Assembly (NCBI GenBank): GCA_037893245.1
Contig: JBAIAA010000534.1
Span: 248,001 to 312,000, forward strand
Source: Crossaster papposus
Lineage: Eukaryota; Echinodermata; Asteroidea; Velatida; Solasteridae
Reading direction: 5' to 3'
DNA length: 64,000 nucleotides
Both the position numbers and the translations under genes were made by a program. Shown one piece after another: positions 49,934 through 61,093 of the stretch (positions are counted from its first letter, which is position 1; each line of letters begins with the position of its first letter). The notes under the pieces were generated by a model. It ran no database searches. It was not told the origin of the DNA and was given only the letters and a program-made list of their open reading frames with translations.

Positions 49934-50689
49934 GTTTAAACCAGGGGGGGGGGGGCGGAAGGGGTGTTGCGCAATCATTTGCAATCGCAGTTTGGGTACA
50001 CTCCATTTAAAAAAAAGGTAATGACCATTAAACATAAATAAATAATCCATGTATACTGTTAACATTTTCTCTTTAACAGCACTGGAAACATAATAGTTTA
50101 TATTGAAAGAGTATTTTCAATTGTTGAGGTGCTTAGTTTTAAATAAAATGCGTACAAATATTACCGACAATTTTCCGTTGGTTTATTGCAGCAGCTAACG
50201 TGTATGAATGGGTCCAGGTGGGAATTTCGTTACAAAACGTCTCCCCTAAAATGGCTACAAATATCGACATAATGTGAAAAAAATTATCGTTCATCCTCTG
50301 ATTTTTTTCCACTAACGTAATAATTAGGAATAGATCTTTCATTCCTGAAAGTTAAATAAAAATCCCTCGGTACATCCTCTGGATATTTGACCTTTTTTTT
50401 TAAATTTGTTTTTGAAAATGGTTTCTGCCAATTCTCAATCGCGAAAGTTTACGCCATGCCTGTACTGTACGAATCTGGCTTTGCGGACGTAGCATAAATC
50501 ACTGAATTCGGGAGAGATGCACGGAGCAAATTTGTACGTGTTTCAATGGTGCGCTTCGAGTTAGCGATCTATACGTGTTTACTGTATGAGATGTTCGACT
50601 CGTGAGCGTGGAAGAATGAATGAGATACATTTCAACGTTGGTGGCGCACTTTTGTGGGACCCCTTCCGCTCCCCCCCCCTGGTTTAAAC
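49934..50689. mobile_element. Element with 31-bp terminal inverted repeats
   Basis: The left end starts GTTTAAACCAGGGGGGGG and continues through GCGGAAGGGGT. The right end (50659-50689) is its reverse complement with one or two changes in the homopolymer. The 756-bp unit has no convincing coding region. No target duplication was identified. Confidence 0.6.
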
Positions 50690-51136
50690 AAACTGTTATC
50701 CAATGAGAGGCCGACGAAATGACGCCATGCATCCCAAAGAAGTTAGCCACTAAGTTAGTGAATACGAGCGAATCCATCTGCTGATATTTCTTCTTTTAAA
50801 AGTATAATAATTGCCAGCTTGATTCTGTTTGTAAACGATGTCATGTGTATTTTGGTTTCAACCCCCCGCCCCCTCCTCCACCAACTTCTGTATGCAGGAA
50901 TGGTACAGGTAGGCTACACCTAGGCGCCTACGCAAGCTTCACATGGTGTGATGCAGTACCTTGCTGGTGAGTATTTGCTGTTGGTGAGTTTCACTGACTA
51001 AACAGTGATAATGAAACCGTGTTTCATGATCCCAATATTAATATTGATATACATTGTACATTGTCTCTGCTGTTCTGACACCCACTAATCGAGATGTACG
51101 CCTGCGCGTTGAGCCAATTGGCTCACGTAAGGTAGG

Positions 51137-51272
51137 GAGGTTTAGCAGTAGTTCCCCCGTTAAAGTCGACGCGTAATTTCTCAGTGTTCGACTCCGGCCC
51201 ATACCGGCCGCGCTAAAATGTCTTGCGCGCTCGCGACGCTCGCGACGCTCGCGTGACGTGCTGCTAAACCTC
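51137..51272. mobile_element. Short inverted-repeat element upstream of ZNFX1
   Basis: GAGGTTTAGCAG at 51137-51148 and its reverse complement at 51261-51272 enclose a CpG-rich core with CGCTCGCGA repeated. A related end (GAGGTTTAGCAGCACGT) occurs at 7152-7168. The element ends 239 bp before the ZNFX1 start codon and includes TGACGT. Confidence 0.5.
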
Positions 51273-51510
51273 GCTAATGATCATTCTAGCTCTATGCCTC
51301 GATCACTCGTACGAATACTTGACAGCGGCTGAAAAATGCACAACTTTACGATTTTATGAGACCTGCTCAACTTTTCCATTGTACATCTACGATACATAGA
51401 TAAGGAAAACAGTTCTGAAAGGAAGCAATCTTATACGTTTCCCATTTCTTTTCATCTATATATTACCTCCAGCAATTCAATTTGCACACGGCGAATCACA
51501 GATTTCTGGC

Positions 51511-54500
51511 ATGGCTGAAAAAGACCAAAGGCGATCCGCGTTCGCACGGCTGGGCAATCCAACAAATGCCAACGAAGGTGGACGTATTATTGAGACCTCT
51601 GGAAGTCCAACATACCGTGGGTATAACACTAAAAGCACAAGCGAGCTCAACTTGCCATGCTACTCTGGTCGAGCAGAGGAACATACTGCATTGCCTTCCA
51701 GGAAAAGGCATTACACGAAAGCCGATGAGGACGATGGCCCATCGGCAAAGGATTTGGCATCCCCGAAAAGACCAAAACAGAGTCAGAACGAAGAACATTT
51801 TGAAGACTTAAGGAGGGTTCTTAAAAGACGTTCGGATTCATTTGAATCGAGGGAAGGCAGCAGGAGAAAAATTGTATACAGCGAACCTGCGAATGAAAGA
51901 GCTGGTTGCTCCTTTTGGGGCGAAAAGAGAAGGCCTAAGAGTGACCGTTCCGAACTACTCCAGGTTACGTATGACCAACGTGGAGAGGACTGCAAGAGAA
52001 AATATGCCGCTCGAAGGACAAGCAGAGGTCCTGGCTCCGCACATGGAATAATGCCACAGAGAGATAAAAGACAAGAAGAAAAATCTCTAGACCGAATCAA
52101 AGAGCAAACTCGCCGAGATTTGAGACAACTTACATCTCTAGACACCGGTAAGAAGATTGCTTCTTGGCTAGCCTGTCGTCCGGACTGCCTCGCGACAATA
52201 GTTGAAATGGAGGAGATGAGCGAGGATGACTTGGAGAAGCTTCTTCGAGTCCTGGCAAGAGCTTGCACAGAGGGCACGTATTGCCAAGGCATGCTTAAGA
52301 TAGTACTAAGTGCTGTTGCAGACTCCAAGTTCTCTACTAAGCACCTGTCAGAGTGGATCATGAGGATAAGATTTACCGATAAGTGCGAGACAATTATTGT
52401 GGGGGATATCTGTACCCTTTGGTCTTCAATCCTTCAACTCTTTCCAAAGCAAGCCGTTCACGTAGCTTCGGCAATGAGCCTGTTGTATGCTAACTATGAC
52501 TCACAGATGAAGCAGAAAGGTTGCACATCGGGTGAAGAGATGCTCGTTAAAATCAGAAAACTAATCGATGACTGCAATGGCATTCTATTTGAAGTTCAAG
52601 ACTCGCAAAAACACAAAGCACTTAACATGTTTAGAAGGATGTCCATCATTCCTGACTTGGACGAGATACGTATCGACGTTAAGCCAACCCTGAATCCAAA
52701 TTTAAAGCACGGGGCATATGGCAGCGTTGACACCTACCTGGATACGCAGTTCCGTCTTCTAAGGGAGGATTTTGTGGCACCTTTGCGAGCTGGCATATGT
52801 TCCTTCATCAAACAGCAACAGGGAAGGTCCGCGCAGAAGCGACTAGACAATCTCCGAGTGTATCACAAAGTCTATGTCATGCAACCAGTTTGCGGATATG
52901 ATGGCATCTCATACAGCATTAAGTTTGATACCAGCGGATGGAGTCATCGACAGTTAGCCAGTCAAAAGATCTTACGCTTCGGGTCTTTGGTGTGTCTGTC
53001 GGCTGACGAGTTCACGAGCATCAGCTTCGGCGTGGTCACTAATCGAGATAATCTCGCTCAAGGAATCGTCGACATTCGGTTTCAGGAAACTGTCACTGAT
53101 GCCGATTTATATGAGACTGAATATATCATGGCGGAATCAGAAGCCTTCTTTGAAGCCTATCGCCCTGTACTAAAAGGTCTGCAGCAAATTACCCATGAGA
53201 CTCTGCCTCTTAAGAAGTACATCATCGAGGCATCTAGCCTCGTTTCCGAACCTCAATTCCTCCAGGATGATCCACAGGCAAATTACGACTTGATACCTCT
53301 CTTTAAACCAGAGTTTGCACTTCAAGCAATTAATAAGCGCACAAGAATGCTCTTTCAACAAAGCCTCAGTGACGCAACACCCCGTCCACACTCTCCGACA
53401 CGTTCCCCAATGTCTCCCACAAACGCCCCCAAATCAACGACATCCTTATCAGAAGAATCTAAATCTAACCCGTCAGCATCCTTATCAGACGAATCTACTC
53501 CGACAATATCCTCACCAGACGGTTCAACTTCTTCAAGGGGTGTCTCATACTCCCAAATAAAAGTGAATAGTGAAAAAAGAGAAATAAGCTATTCCCGTGA
53601 AACAGAGACATCACATGATTCTTATCCGTCTAATCCTGGTGCAACACCTATTCTCAGATTCGAGAAATGGCCTGGCGAGAGTGTTACCTGTTTAGACGAG
53701 TCACAGAGAAGGGCCGTGTATGCGGCTCTGACGCAAGAATTGGCTGTGATACAAGGTCCACCGGGAACAGGAAAAACCTACGTAGGACTCAAAATCATGG
53801 AGGTCCTCCTCAACAAAAGCAACCGTGAGGTATGGTCAGGTGGGAAGATTAAGAGGCCTATCCTCGTAGTTTGCTACACAAACCACGCGCTTGACCAGTT
53901 TCTGGAAGGCATACTTAAATTCGAAGAGGATATTGTCCGAATTGGTGGTCGAAGCAAAAGTCAGGCACTCGAAAAGTACAACCTCAAACATATCAAGCAA
54001 GCAAAATTGCGGACAACGGATAGAGCGGACCGACTTGATCTCATCAAGGACAAACGCAGGTTCTCGGAAAACAAAGAGGGTTTTAAGCGTTTAATCGAAT
54101 ACAAAGTGAAAACAGCGGCTGCCTTTACTGAGGCTGTGATAGGCTTTAAGAAGTTAAAGCGGTTTATGACACCTGGGCACATTCAGAGTCTCGATAGTCT
54201 AGCAGTGATTGATATGGACATCATATCCTACTGGCTTGAACTGGAGCCTTTCGTGTTGACTTATTCACGGTCTCAACTTATCACAGATCAAACCCGTGGC
54301 CACACGTATCAAGATGATGTTCATCAGGAAGATTTAGACCTTGACGATGAACGAATACTGGACGATGAACTGGACGGTATGCCTACCTTCACCTGGAAAG
54401 CCGGGGAAGAAAGTAAGACAGAACACACAGGCGGCGATTTTATACTGGAAAAGTTTAAGATTGTGGTGGAGAGAGAGTATGATGGCCCCAGCAAGCAAAA

Positions 54501-57500
54501 GAAACAGAAAGCATTTAAATTCATACAGCAACACATGAGAAGCACTGACAAAATGAGCCGGAATGAGGCCATTGAAATAAACGACGTCTGGAAACTTTAC
54601 GTTGAAGACAAATGGCGTCTTTACAGGCACTGGGTTGACGCATATCGTGTTCACTGCTTAGCGGCGACTTCAGGACCTATACAAGAATACGACAAGTTAA
54701 TGCCTGCCATGAAAGAGATTGAAACAGAAGAGGTGCGTCGGATCCTGAAGGACGTGAAAGTCATAGGCATGACCACGACCGGGGCTGCCAAATGGCAGTC
54801 GGTGTTGCAGCAGGTCGGTCCCCGCATTGTCGTGGTTGAGGAAGCCGCTGAGGTGATGGAGGCTCACGTACTCACCACACTCAGCCAACATTGCCAGCAT
54901 CTGATACTTATAGGTGATCACCAGCAGCTCAAACCGAACCCCGCTGTCTACCGTCTGGCCAAGCAGTACAACCTCGACATTTCCCTCTTCGAGCGACTGG
55001 TCAACAACGACTTCCCGCTGCAGACACTCTCTCGACAACACCGCATGCGTCCTGAGATCGCAGAGATTATGAGGAATCACTTCTACGAGGACCTTCAGGA
55101 CGATGAGTCGGTTCATGGCAAGGAAGACGTCCGAGGAATAACCAAGAATATTTTTTTTATCAACCACGGGTTAGCCGAGGACATTTGCGATGATGGGATG
55201 AAAAGCCACTCTAGCAAACACGAAGCTGAAATGGTAGTGGCTCTTTCCAAGTATCTTCTTCAACAAGGCTACTCTTCCTCACAGGTCACTGTCCTAACCG
55301 TATACACGGGTCAGTTACTGTCTATCAAGGCCCTTTTGCGTGAAGATTCACATCTTGACGGGGTGCGCGTGTCTGTGGTGGATAACTATCAGGGAGAGGA
55401 GAGTGACATTATCTTGCTCTCTCTTGTCAGGAGTAATGCTGAGGTTGCTATCGGCTTCCTCAGCACACACAATCGCATCTGCGTCATGCTTTCCAGGGCC
55501 AAGCTGGGGCTCTTCTGTATCGGGAACTTCGACCAGCTGGCAGCTAAAAGTGATAAATGGAGGGCGATCACGGATGAAATGAGACGAAAACAACTGCTTG
55601 GTGACAGTCTTGTCCTGGCCTGTTCTACTCATCCCGCGGAAGAAACGAAAGTCTCCCGCGCTGCAGATTTTAATGAAGTTTCCGATGGTGGATGCAAGAG
55701 GCCGTGCGAGTTTCGGTTACCCTGTGGTCATGTCTGTACCAAATTATGTCATCCAGACGATCGTTCACACAAGAGGTTTTTGTGCCGCAAACCGTGCGAG
55801 AGAGCAATCTGCGAAGCGAAACACCCTTGCCCGAACAAGTGTGGTGAGAATTGTCCAAGTTGTTGCGAGCGCAATGTCACTAAGGAGCTTCCTGAATGCG
55901 GCCATTCCGCTAAGATGAAATGCTACAACAATCCGGGCTACTTCGACTGTGTTGAAAAATGCGAGAAGAAGCTTCCTTGCTGCCACACCTGCCAAAATAA
56001 ATGTGGGGTGCCATGTACTGATAGACCGTGTGTGGAGAAAGTTTTACGTTCAGATCTTCCTTGCGGCCATCGAGAGGTAATGCCGTGCTCTGATGCTGCT
56101 GACAAGTGTCCAGCTCTTTGTGGCAAGATTTTGGCGTGTGATCACAAATGTCCCGGTAAATGTTCCAGCTGTCTTGGAGCCAGACTACACACTTCTTGCA
56201 GGTTAAAATGTGGTCGCATTCTGGTCTGCGGGCACAAGTGCCGATCTCCATGTGCTGGCAACTGCCCACCTTGTCAAGCCAAATGCGAAAATCGATGCAT
56301 ACACAGCAGGTGTGAGAAACCATGTTGGGAACCCTGCACACCCTGTCAGGAGCCCTGTCAATGGAAATGCCCGCATCACAAATGTGGTAAGAAATGTAGT
56401 GAACCGTGCGATCGGCCACCGTGCGATCTGCCGTGCAGAAAGCGGCTCCCAAAATGCGGCCACCCCTGTATCGGCATGTGTGGCGAACCATGTCCCTCCA
56501 AATGCCGTATCTGCAACAAGGAAGAAGTCACTGAGATTTTCTTTGGTACTGAGGACGAAGACGGTGTCGCCTTTGTAGAGCTAAAAGACTGTGATCACGT
56601 CATTGAAGTATCCGGTATGGATCAGTGGATGAAACAAGCAGACCATTCATCTTCGGAGATTGCTGATGAAGACACGGAGGAACCTGTCACTGTCTCAATT
56701 CAACTGAAGTCGTGTCCGAAATGTAAAACCCCAATCAGGCGAAGCACACGTTACGGCACTCTCATCAACAGGATGTTGGAGGATATTGAAAGCGTTAAAA
56801 GTCAGGTCATTGGAGATTCCGATCAGAACGCCCAAAGGAAACGAGAGATCGAGACGGTGTTGTCGGAAGTTAAAGAAAGTAAAGCTTTCAGTGCCGGGCT
56901 TGTGAAAACCATAGCTAAACGTCTTCATTCCAAATCACCGTCTATTTACGAACTGAACGTGCTTCAAAATCAATCTAATTTCGCAACCAGAGTCGTGAAA
57001 CTCGACAAGCAACTTGGCCAGAAAGTAATGAAATTACCCTTGTACCTAAAGACAGTGACGGACACAAATCAAGTCGCCTGTCGGCTGTTCAACCTCTCGA
57101 GGCCTTTTCGAGGCACTAAGCAGGAGCTGCTGGATTTTCCCAACGAACTCCGGCGTCTCCATCTCTGCATCTCTGCATGTGAGATCACGGATGTCCTACA
57201 AACGTCACATGGCGGTACTGATGAGGAACTGAAAAGCCAGATGGAGAAGGTCAACCAACTGCTCCACAGTGGCAAGCCACTGACGCCGGACAGCGAGCTT
57301 GAAACAACGGAGCTCATGCAGAAGATACGAAAGAGTGTGGATGGTTTGGTCGTCAGCAAAGAGACGAAGGTTATGATAGTCAAGGCGATGGGTCTGTCGA
57401 AAGGTCATTGGTACAAATGCCCCAACGGACACGTGTATGCTATCGGCGAGTGTGGCGGGGCCACGCAGAGAGGAACGTGCCCCGAGTGTCAGGCAGAGAT

Positions 57501-57627
57501 CGGAGGTGCAAGCCACCGGTTGGCTAGTGGTAACAGTGTAGCCTCAGAGATGGACGGGGCACGGTACTCGGCGTGGTCGGAGCAGGCAAATCTTGCCAAC
57601 TATGATCTGGTAAATGAAAATTTGTAA
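51511..57627 (+). CDS. ZNFX1: ZNFX1: UPF1-like helicase with NFX1-type and RZ-type zinc fingers, intronless
   Basis: One uninterrupted frame of 2038 residues (human ZNFX1 is about 1918). A basic, low-complexity N-terminus (to about 190) is followed by a helical region, a Ser/Thr/Pro linker (about 620-700) and an SF1 helicase core: GPPGTGKT (749-756), VVVEEAAE (near 1106-1113), GDHQQLKP (1135-1142), SRQHRMRP (1174-1181), DNYQGEESD (1291-1299) and LSRAK (1327-1331). A Cys-rich block of NFX1-type fingers spans about 1394-1668, with CGH and CGxxC spacing throughout. The C-terminus (1961-2010) is an RZ-type finger (KCPNGHVYAIGECGG...TCPEC). ZNFX1 binds RNA: in mammals it acts in antiviral sensing at mitochondria, and in nematodes in small-RNA inheritance. 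The missing introns contrast with SAMHD1 and NFS1 beside it. Confidence 0.95.
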   Translation: MAEKDQRRSAFARLGNPTNANEGGRIIETSGSPTYRGYNTKSTSELNLPCYSGRAEEHTALPSRKRHYTKADEDDGPSAKDLASPKRPKQSQNEEHFEDLRRVLKRRSDSFESREGSRRKIVYSEPANERAGCSFWGEKRRPKSDRSELLQVTYDQRGEDCKRKYAARRTSRGPGSAHGIMPQRDKRQEEKSLDRIKEQTRRDLRQLTSLDTGKKIASWLACRPDCLATIVEMEEMSEDDLEKLLRVLARACTEGTYCQGMLKIVLSAVADSKFSTKHLSEWIMRIRFTDKCETIIVGDICTLWSSILQLFPKQAVHVASAMSLLYANYDSQMKQKGCTSGEEMLVKIRKLIDDCNGILFEVQDSQKHKALNMFRRMSIIPDLDEIRIDVKPTLNPNLKHGAYGSVDTYLDTQFRLLREDFVAPLRAGICSFIKQQQGRSAQKRLDNLRVYHKVYVMQPVCGYDGISYSIKFDTSGWSHRQLASQKILRFGSLVCLSADEFTSISFGVVTNRDNLAQGIVDIRFQETVTDADLYETEYIMAESEAFFEAYRPVLKGLQQITHETLPLKKYIIEASSLVSEPQFLQDDPQANYDLIPLFKPEFALQAINKRTRMLFQQSLSDATPRPHSPTRSPMSPTNAPKSTTSLSEESKSNPSASLSDESTPTISSPDGSTSSRGVSYSQIKVNSEKREISYSRETETSHDSYPSNPGATPILRFEKWPGESVTCLDESQRRAVYAALTQELAVIQGPPGTGKTYVGLKIMEVLLNKSNREVWSGGKIKRPILVVCYTNHALDQFLEGILKFEEDIVRIGGRSKSQALEKYNLKHIKQAKLRTTDRADRLDLIKDKRRFSENKEGFKRLIEYKVKTAAAFTEAVIGFKKLKRFMTPGHIQSLDSLAVIDMDIISYWLELEPFVLTYSRSQLITDQTRGHTYQDDVHQEDLDLDDERILDDELDGMPTFTWKAGEESKTEHTGGDFILEKFKIVVEREYDGPSKQKKQKAFKFIQQHMRSTDKMSRNEAIEINDVWKLYVEDKWRLYRHWVDAYRVHCLAATSGPIQEYDKLMPAMKEIETEEVRRILKDVKVIGMTTTGAAKWQSVLQQVGPRIVVVEEAAEVMEAHVLTTLSQHCQHLILIGDHQQLKPNPAVYRLAKQYNLDISLFERLVNNDFPLQTLSRQHRMRPEIAEIMRNHFYEDLQDDESVHGKEDVRGITKNIFFINHGLAEDICDDGMKSHSSKHEAEMVVALSKYLLQQGYSSSQVTVLTVYTGQLLSIKALLREDSHLDGVRVSVVDNYQGEESDIILLSLVRSNAEVAIGFLSTHNRICVMLSRAKLGLFCIGNFDQLAAKSDKWRAITDEMRRKQLLGDSLVLACSTHPAEETKVSRAADFNEVSDGGCKRPCEFRLPCGHVCTKLCHPDDRSHKRFLCRKPCERAICEAKHPCPNKCGENCPSCCERNVTKELPECGHSAKMKCYNNPGYFDCVEKCEKKLPCCHTCQNKCGVPCTDRPCVEKVLRSDLPCGHREVMPCSDAADKCPALCGKILACDHKCPGKCSSCLGARLHTSCRLKCGRILVCGHKCRSPCAGNCPPCQAKCENRCIHSRCEKPCWEPCTPCQEPCQWKCPHHKCGKKCSEPCDRPPCDLPCRKRLPKCGHPCIGMCGEPCPSKCRICNKEEVTEIFFGTEDEDGVAFVELKDCDHVIEVSGMDQWMKQADHSSSEIADEDTEEPVTVSIQLKSCPKCKTPIRRSTRYGTLINRMLEDIESVKSQVIGDSDQNAQRKREIETVLSEVKESKAFSAGLVKTIAKRLHSKSPSIYELNVLQNQSNFATRVVKLDKQLGQKVMKLPLYLKTVTDTNQVACRLFNLSRPFRGTKQELLDFPNELRRLHLCISACEITDVLQTSHGGTDEELKSQMEKVNQLLHSGKPLTPDSELETTELMQKIRKSVDGLVVSKETKVMIVKAMGLSKGHWYKCPNGHVYAIGECGGATQRGTCPECQAEIGGASHRLASGNSVASEMDGARYSAWSEQANLANYDLVNENL

Positions 57628-58048
57628 ATGTCTGATTGTAATGTCTAATCAACTCTCAAATTTTTAGTCAACAGAATTTAAGATTTAACTCATTGTCGAT
57701 TAAAAGGAAACAAAACGTTAAAGTACATGTACTTTATAGCTGTAGGTTAGACTTTATAGAATTCATCTTGATACATTTATTTTGTTTCCATAGCTGTATG
57801 TTACAGGTACAAGACTGTACCGGTTCTGGCCAATTTTTTCTCTCTATTCCTTCTATGCATAATACGCTTCTTAGGCGCCAAATATATACGTGTATTTATC
57901 CTTCGTTTAACTCTATAATACTACTGAAATTGTGGGGTTCAGAACTGTAAGGGCTAAGAATGTTTTTAAAAAATGGGAAAATTATACCACAGCTATTCCT
58001 TTTTAAACGTATATACCAGTGACTTAACTCTTTAAAGCAGCTTATACT

Positions 58049-58079
<31 letters not shown>
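58049..58079. repeat. Poly-G run of 31
   Basis: Uninterrupted G homopolymer, the longest in the window, 420 bp after ZNFX1. Confidence 0.95.
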
Positions 58080-58080
<1 letters not shown>

Positions 58081-60020
58081 ACACGAAATGGCATAGAAAG
58101 AAAAATCTGGCTGCCCGACTTACAAATTGTACATAATATTGGTGAAAAAACTTAAACAAAATAGTTATATTAGGGAATGGATCCGAAATTACAAGGGAAT
58201 TTAATCATACAAAGATGTGTCTTCTATGGAAAAACATTCATCTTCTCCAGTCAAGACCAGGACGTGTTTGCCTTTCCCCCTCTCTGGCTGAATGAGGGCG
58301 TTGTAACGACGCCATTGTATGGGTGTGATACCAGCAATAGAAAATTCACAATACTTTTTAGAAGTAGTTATAACTCTACTTTAATATCAAAATATAAATT
58401 GGAAAAAAATGTAATAGCTGTGTGAATGTATAAGCTGAAGAATTATCTTTGATTCACTATGATTGATTCTACTCCCAAAATGCCACACTCTGGCGCCCTC
58501 TTCTATCAAGAATACGGCCTAGCCGTTGACATGATGGAAGCCATGTTTTACAATCGTACAGTTCCGCTGCATTTATATTTATTTAGATAAGCAGTGCCTG
58601 TATAGAACTTTTTAAGAGTTACTGAAATTAAACATTGTACTGATTATGTGAATAATTTAAGCCTGAATAGCATAATTAAGCGTACAAAACTGCAACCCAA
58701 ACATTAATGATATCCTATAAAATATTATAGTCAATAGTCTAAAGTTTTACGTCAAGTATATATTGTTTATATAGTTAATTAAGAGCGATCTGTACGTTTA
58801 TCTGTAGCAATCAGTGACAATTTTGTTTAACCAAATAATTTTGACATGCAAAACTGTTTAAAACAGTTGGAAATAATTCTATACACAGACATCACAAATT
58901 GTTCTCTACTTTGACCTAGCCCCATAAGAAAATAACGAAGCATTTTCTGAGAAAACACTTGAAATTTGTTTTCAGACCAGTCTCGTTGAATTTCGGCCCA
59001 GGGTGTCAATTGGTTTCATGTATGGAACTCTTTTCAAATGGTTACCAAGTTGATTTTAGGTGATATGTGGATATTTGAATATTTGACAGGTTTATGGTTT
59101 ATGGTAAAAGAATGGGACTTTAATAATCAAGTTATGTAGCTATAGTCGTAATGAGTCTCCCGGTTGTGAATTAGAAGCAGACGAGGACAGCCATTTCTTT
59201 ACATTGCATGCACTCCGGGCTCCTACGAACATTACCGAAAATGCGCACGCGCGTCATCTTTATAGGAACAATTTCTTTATTCCTCTCATTTCTGCCTATG
59301 ATTGACTTAGTAAAGAATGACTATAGACCGCAAAAACATTACAGGAAAACTCCTTTGTACTACAAGAGAGTACAGCTAATCAAAATTCAACGATATTTAA
59401 AATTCATGCATTTTGCTGATTTAAGGAACTGAAAACCTCAGTAAACAATTGTTTGAATTGTACTTAAAGTTTAACTAATTTTAGATCCCATTCGTGTTTT
59501 CTTCTCGATAAAAGTATATCAAAGTTGAATTAATGTTGAAATAACCTCCATTTACAATATTATTACATGTAGTAAGTTAACGTGCGAGTTTTGGGTTTTT
59601 TTAAGGATACAAACGTATCCTGTACGGCAAAGGGTTCCACTTTCTTCCTACGTTCCTACATCAGAAAATTAATTTCTTTTCTATATCTTCCTCATGCAAT
59701 ACTATTAATAGAGTTCATAAACCGAAAGAAAAGGACAAATACAACAATGATTTGGTGAACATGTTGGGATGGTAGAGCACTGGAACTCGCTCATTTTATT
59801 TGTATACATTGTATAGACAAACCCTGGAATCTGGGTACATTTTGAACACAACTGCGTGTGTTACCAGAGTTACAATCTCTTATAGTGTATGGATATTTTT
59901 ATATCAGTTGGACACACAGGTCCTAATTGCCGATAGGTTTGGAAGGAATGATGGTCAAAAAATCTATACACAATACAACGCCAAAAAACTGGAAATTGTC
60001 TCGATATAGAAAGTGAATAA

Positions 60021-60142
60021 GGCAGGGCGATCGGTGCCACGGTCCTGCATTTCTGCAGGCACTCGGAGGCCACGAAAAACCTCTTATTTTTAAGAGGAAA
60101 CGTGGTTGCATCCTAGGACACCGATCGAGGGTGCACTCCCTG
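60021..60142. ncRNA. Candidate structured RNA (multi-branched fold), identity unknown
   Basis: A perfect 9-bp closing stem (CGATCGGTG at 60028-60036 with CACCGATCG at 60119-60127) encloses two hairpins. The first is CCTGCA-TTTC-TGCAGG (60044-60059). The second is CCACG (60070-60074) with CGTGG (60101-60105), carrying a tetraloop stem CCTCTTA-TTTT-TAAGAGG (60080-60097). An outer CAGGG/CCCTG pairing (60023-60027 with 60138-60142) may extend it. The segment is more GC-rich than its surroundings. It matches no RNA family I can recall, and the strand is undecided because the stems work in both. It could be a decayed repeat. Confidence 0.3.
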
Positions 60143-61093
60143 TTCCCCGCGGTTAGTCATTATTATTAATACCGTTAATACTATTAATTATGGGCTTAAG
60201 TCGGGCGGGAGGGAGGGCAAGCGAGGTTCGAATGCTTATACCGAGAAGAAAGGCATTGAATGCAATGCCCGCTTTTATAAGCTAAGAGCATTGGGGCGTA
60301 ACGAAAACGTTATGTAACGGCTCTATTGAGCCCACCTGTCGTTCGATACCGAAAAGAAATGGCATTTCTTTGAAGTATACTTCGCCTTTTCAAAGTGTTA
60401 AAAACTGAATTATTATACTTCAGAATTGGGTCAGACATTCAGGGTTTTTTATGGGAAGTGGCCTGCGTATAGGGCCTACCAAGAGGATGGAAAAAACTGT
60501 CATGATGACAATGCTAGTCGCTCTAGAAAATATCTAATCATCGGGGGGAAAAACGATTGGAAACGAAACGAGTAGGGTTAGGGTCACCGATTTATTCAAG
60601 AGAAAAACTCACGGAGGTAAAATTATCTAAAAGGGACGCACCAGTTTAGGGCAATAAAACAAGTCCACTTACCTCCGTCAAAACATGTCGGGGTATGTTT
60701 TGAAGGCGTCTTAAATAAACTACATAGACAACGTACCAAATGACTGAAATGACAAATTATACAGACGATATCATCTTACATTTATTTGGATCTTTAGAGT
60801 ATTTAATACTATACGTATTTGACAGGACATTCTCCACTAAGCCTGCCACACTTCCAGTAAATTGGCACACGAATGAATTCGACTGATTTCCACCAATCAA
60901 AGTGCGAGGGTGAAAGGCGCCCCCTGCCGTTTGCCTTCGCACAATCACCTGAATCTAGACGCCCGAATGCACAAGGGCTACTCGATCGGGTGAACTTCGG
61001 AATCCGATCCGCCGTCGGAAAACTGACGGTTTAAGATCGACTCGTCATCGGCTGTGCTCGGCAACGTTCGTGGGAAAACCTCGAATTCACACT

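Larger units (their letters stand above)
45153..51510. other. Divergent intergenic region between SAMHD1 and ZNFX1
   Basis: About 6.4 kb holding the SAMHD1 promoter side, two strong palindromes, a transporter-like fragment, an (AAT)n run, a 756-bp element with inverted ends, and a CpG-rich ZNFX1 promoter side. Apart from the entries listed, no gene was seen. Confidence 0.6.
57628..61093. other. 3' flank of ZNFX1 and gene-free region
   Basis: AT-rich DNA with a 31-base poly-G run at 58049-58079 and a candidate structured RNA at 60021-60142. Just after it, GCTTATA...TATAAGC near 60235-60285 and GGCATTGAATGCAATGCC form further hairpins. No clear AATAAA was found close to the ZNFX1 stop; ATTAAA occurs near 57699. 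No coding region recognised. Confidence 0.55.

Noticed and set aside
58177-58425. 82-residue plus-strand frame after ZNFX1.
   Set aside because: No motif, no splice signals in keeping with a gene, AT-rich composition like its surroundings.
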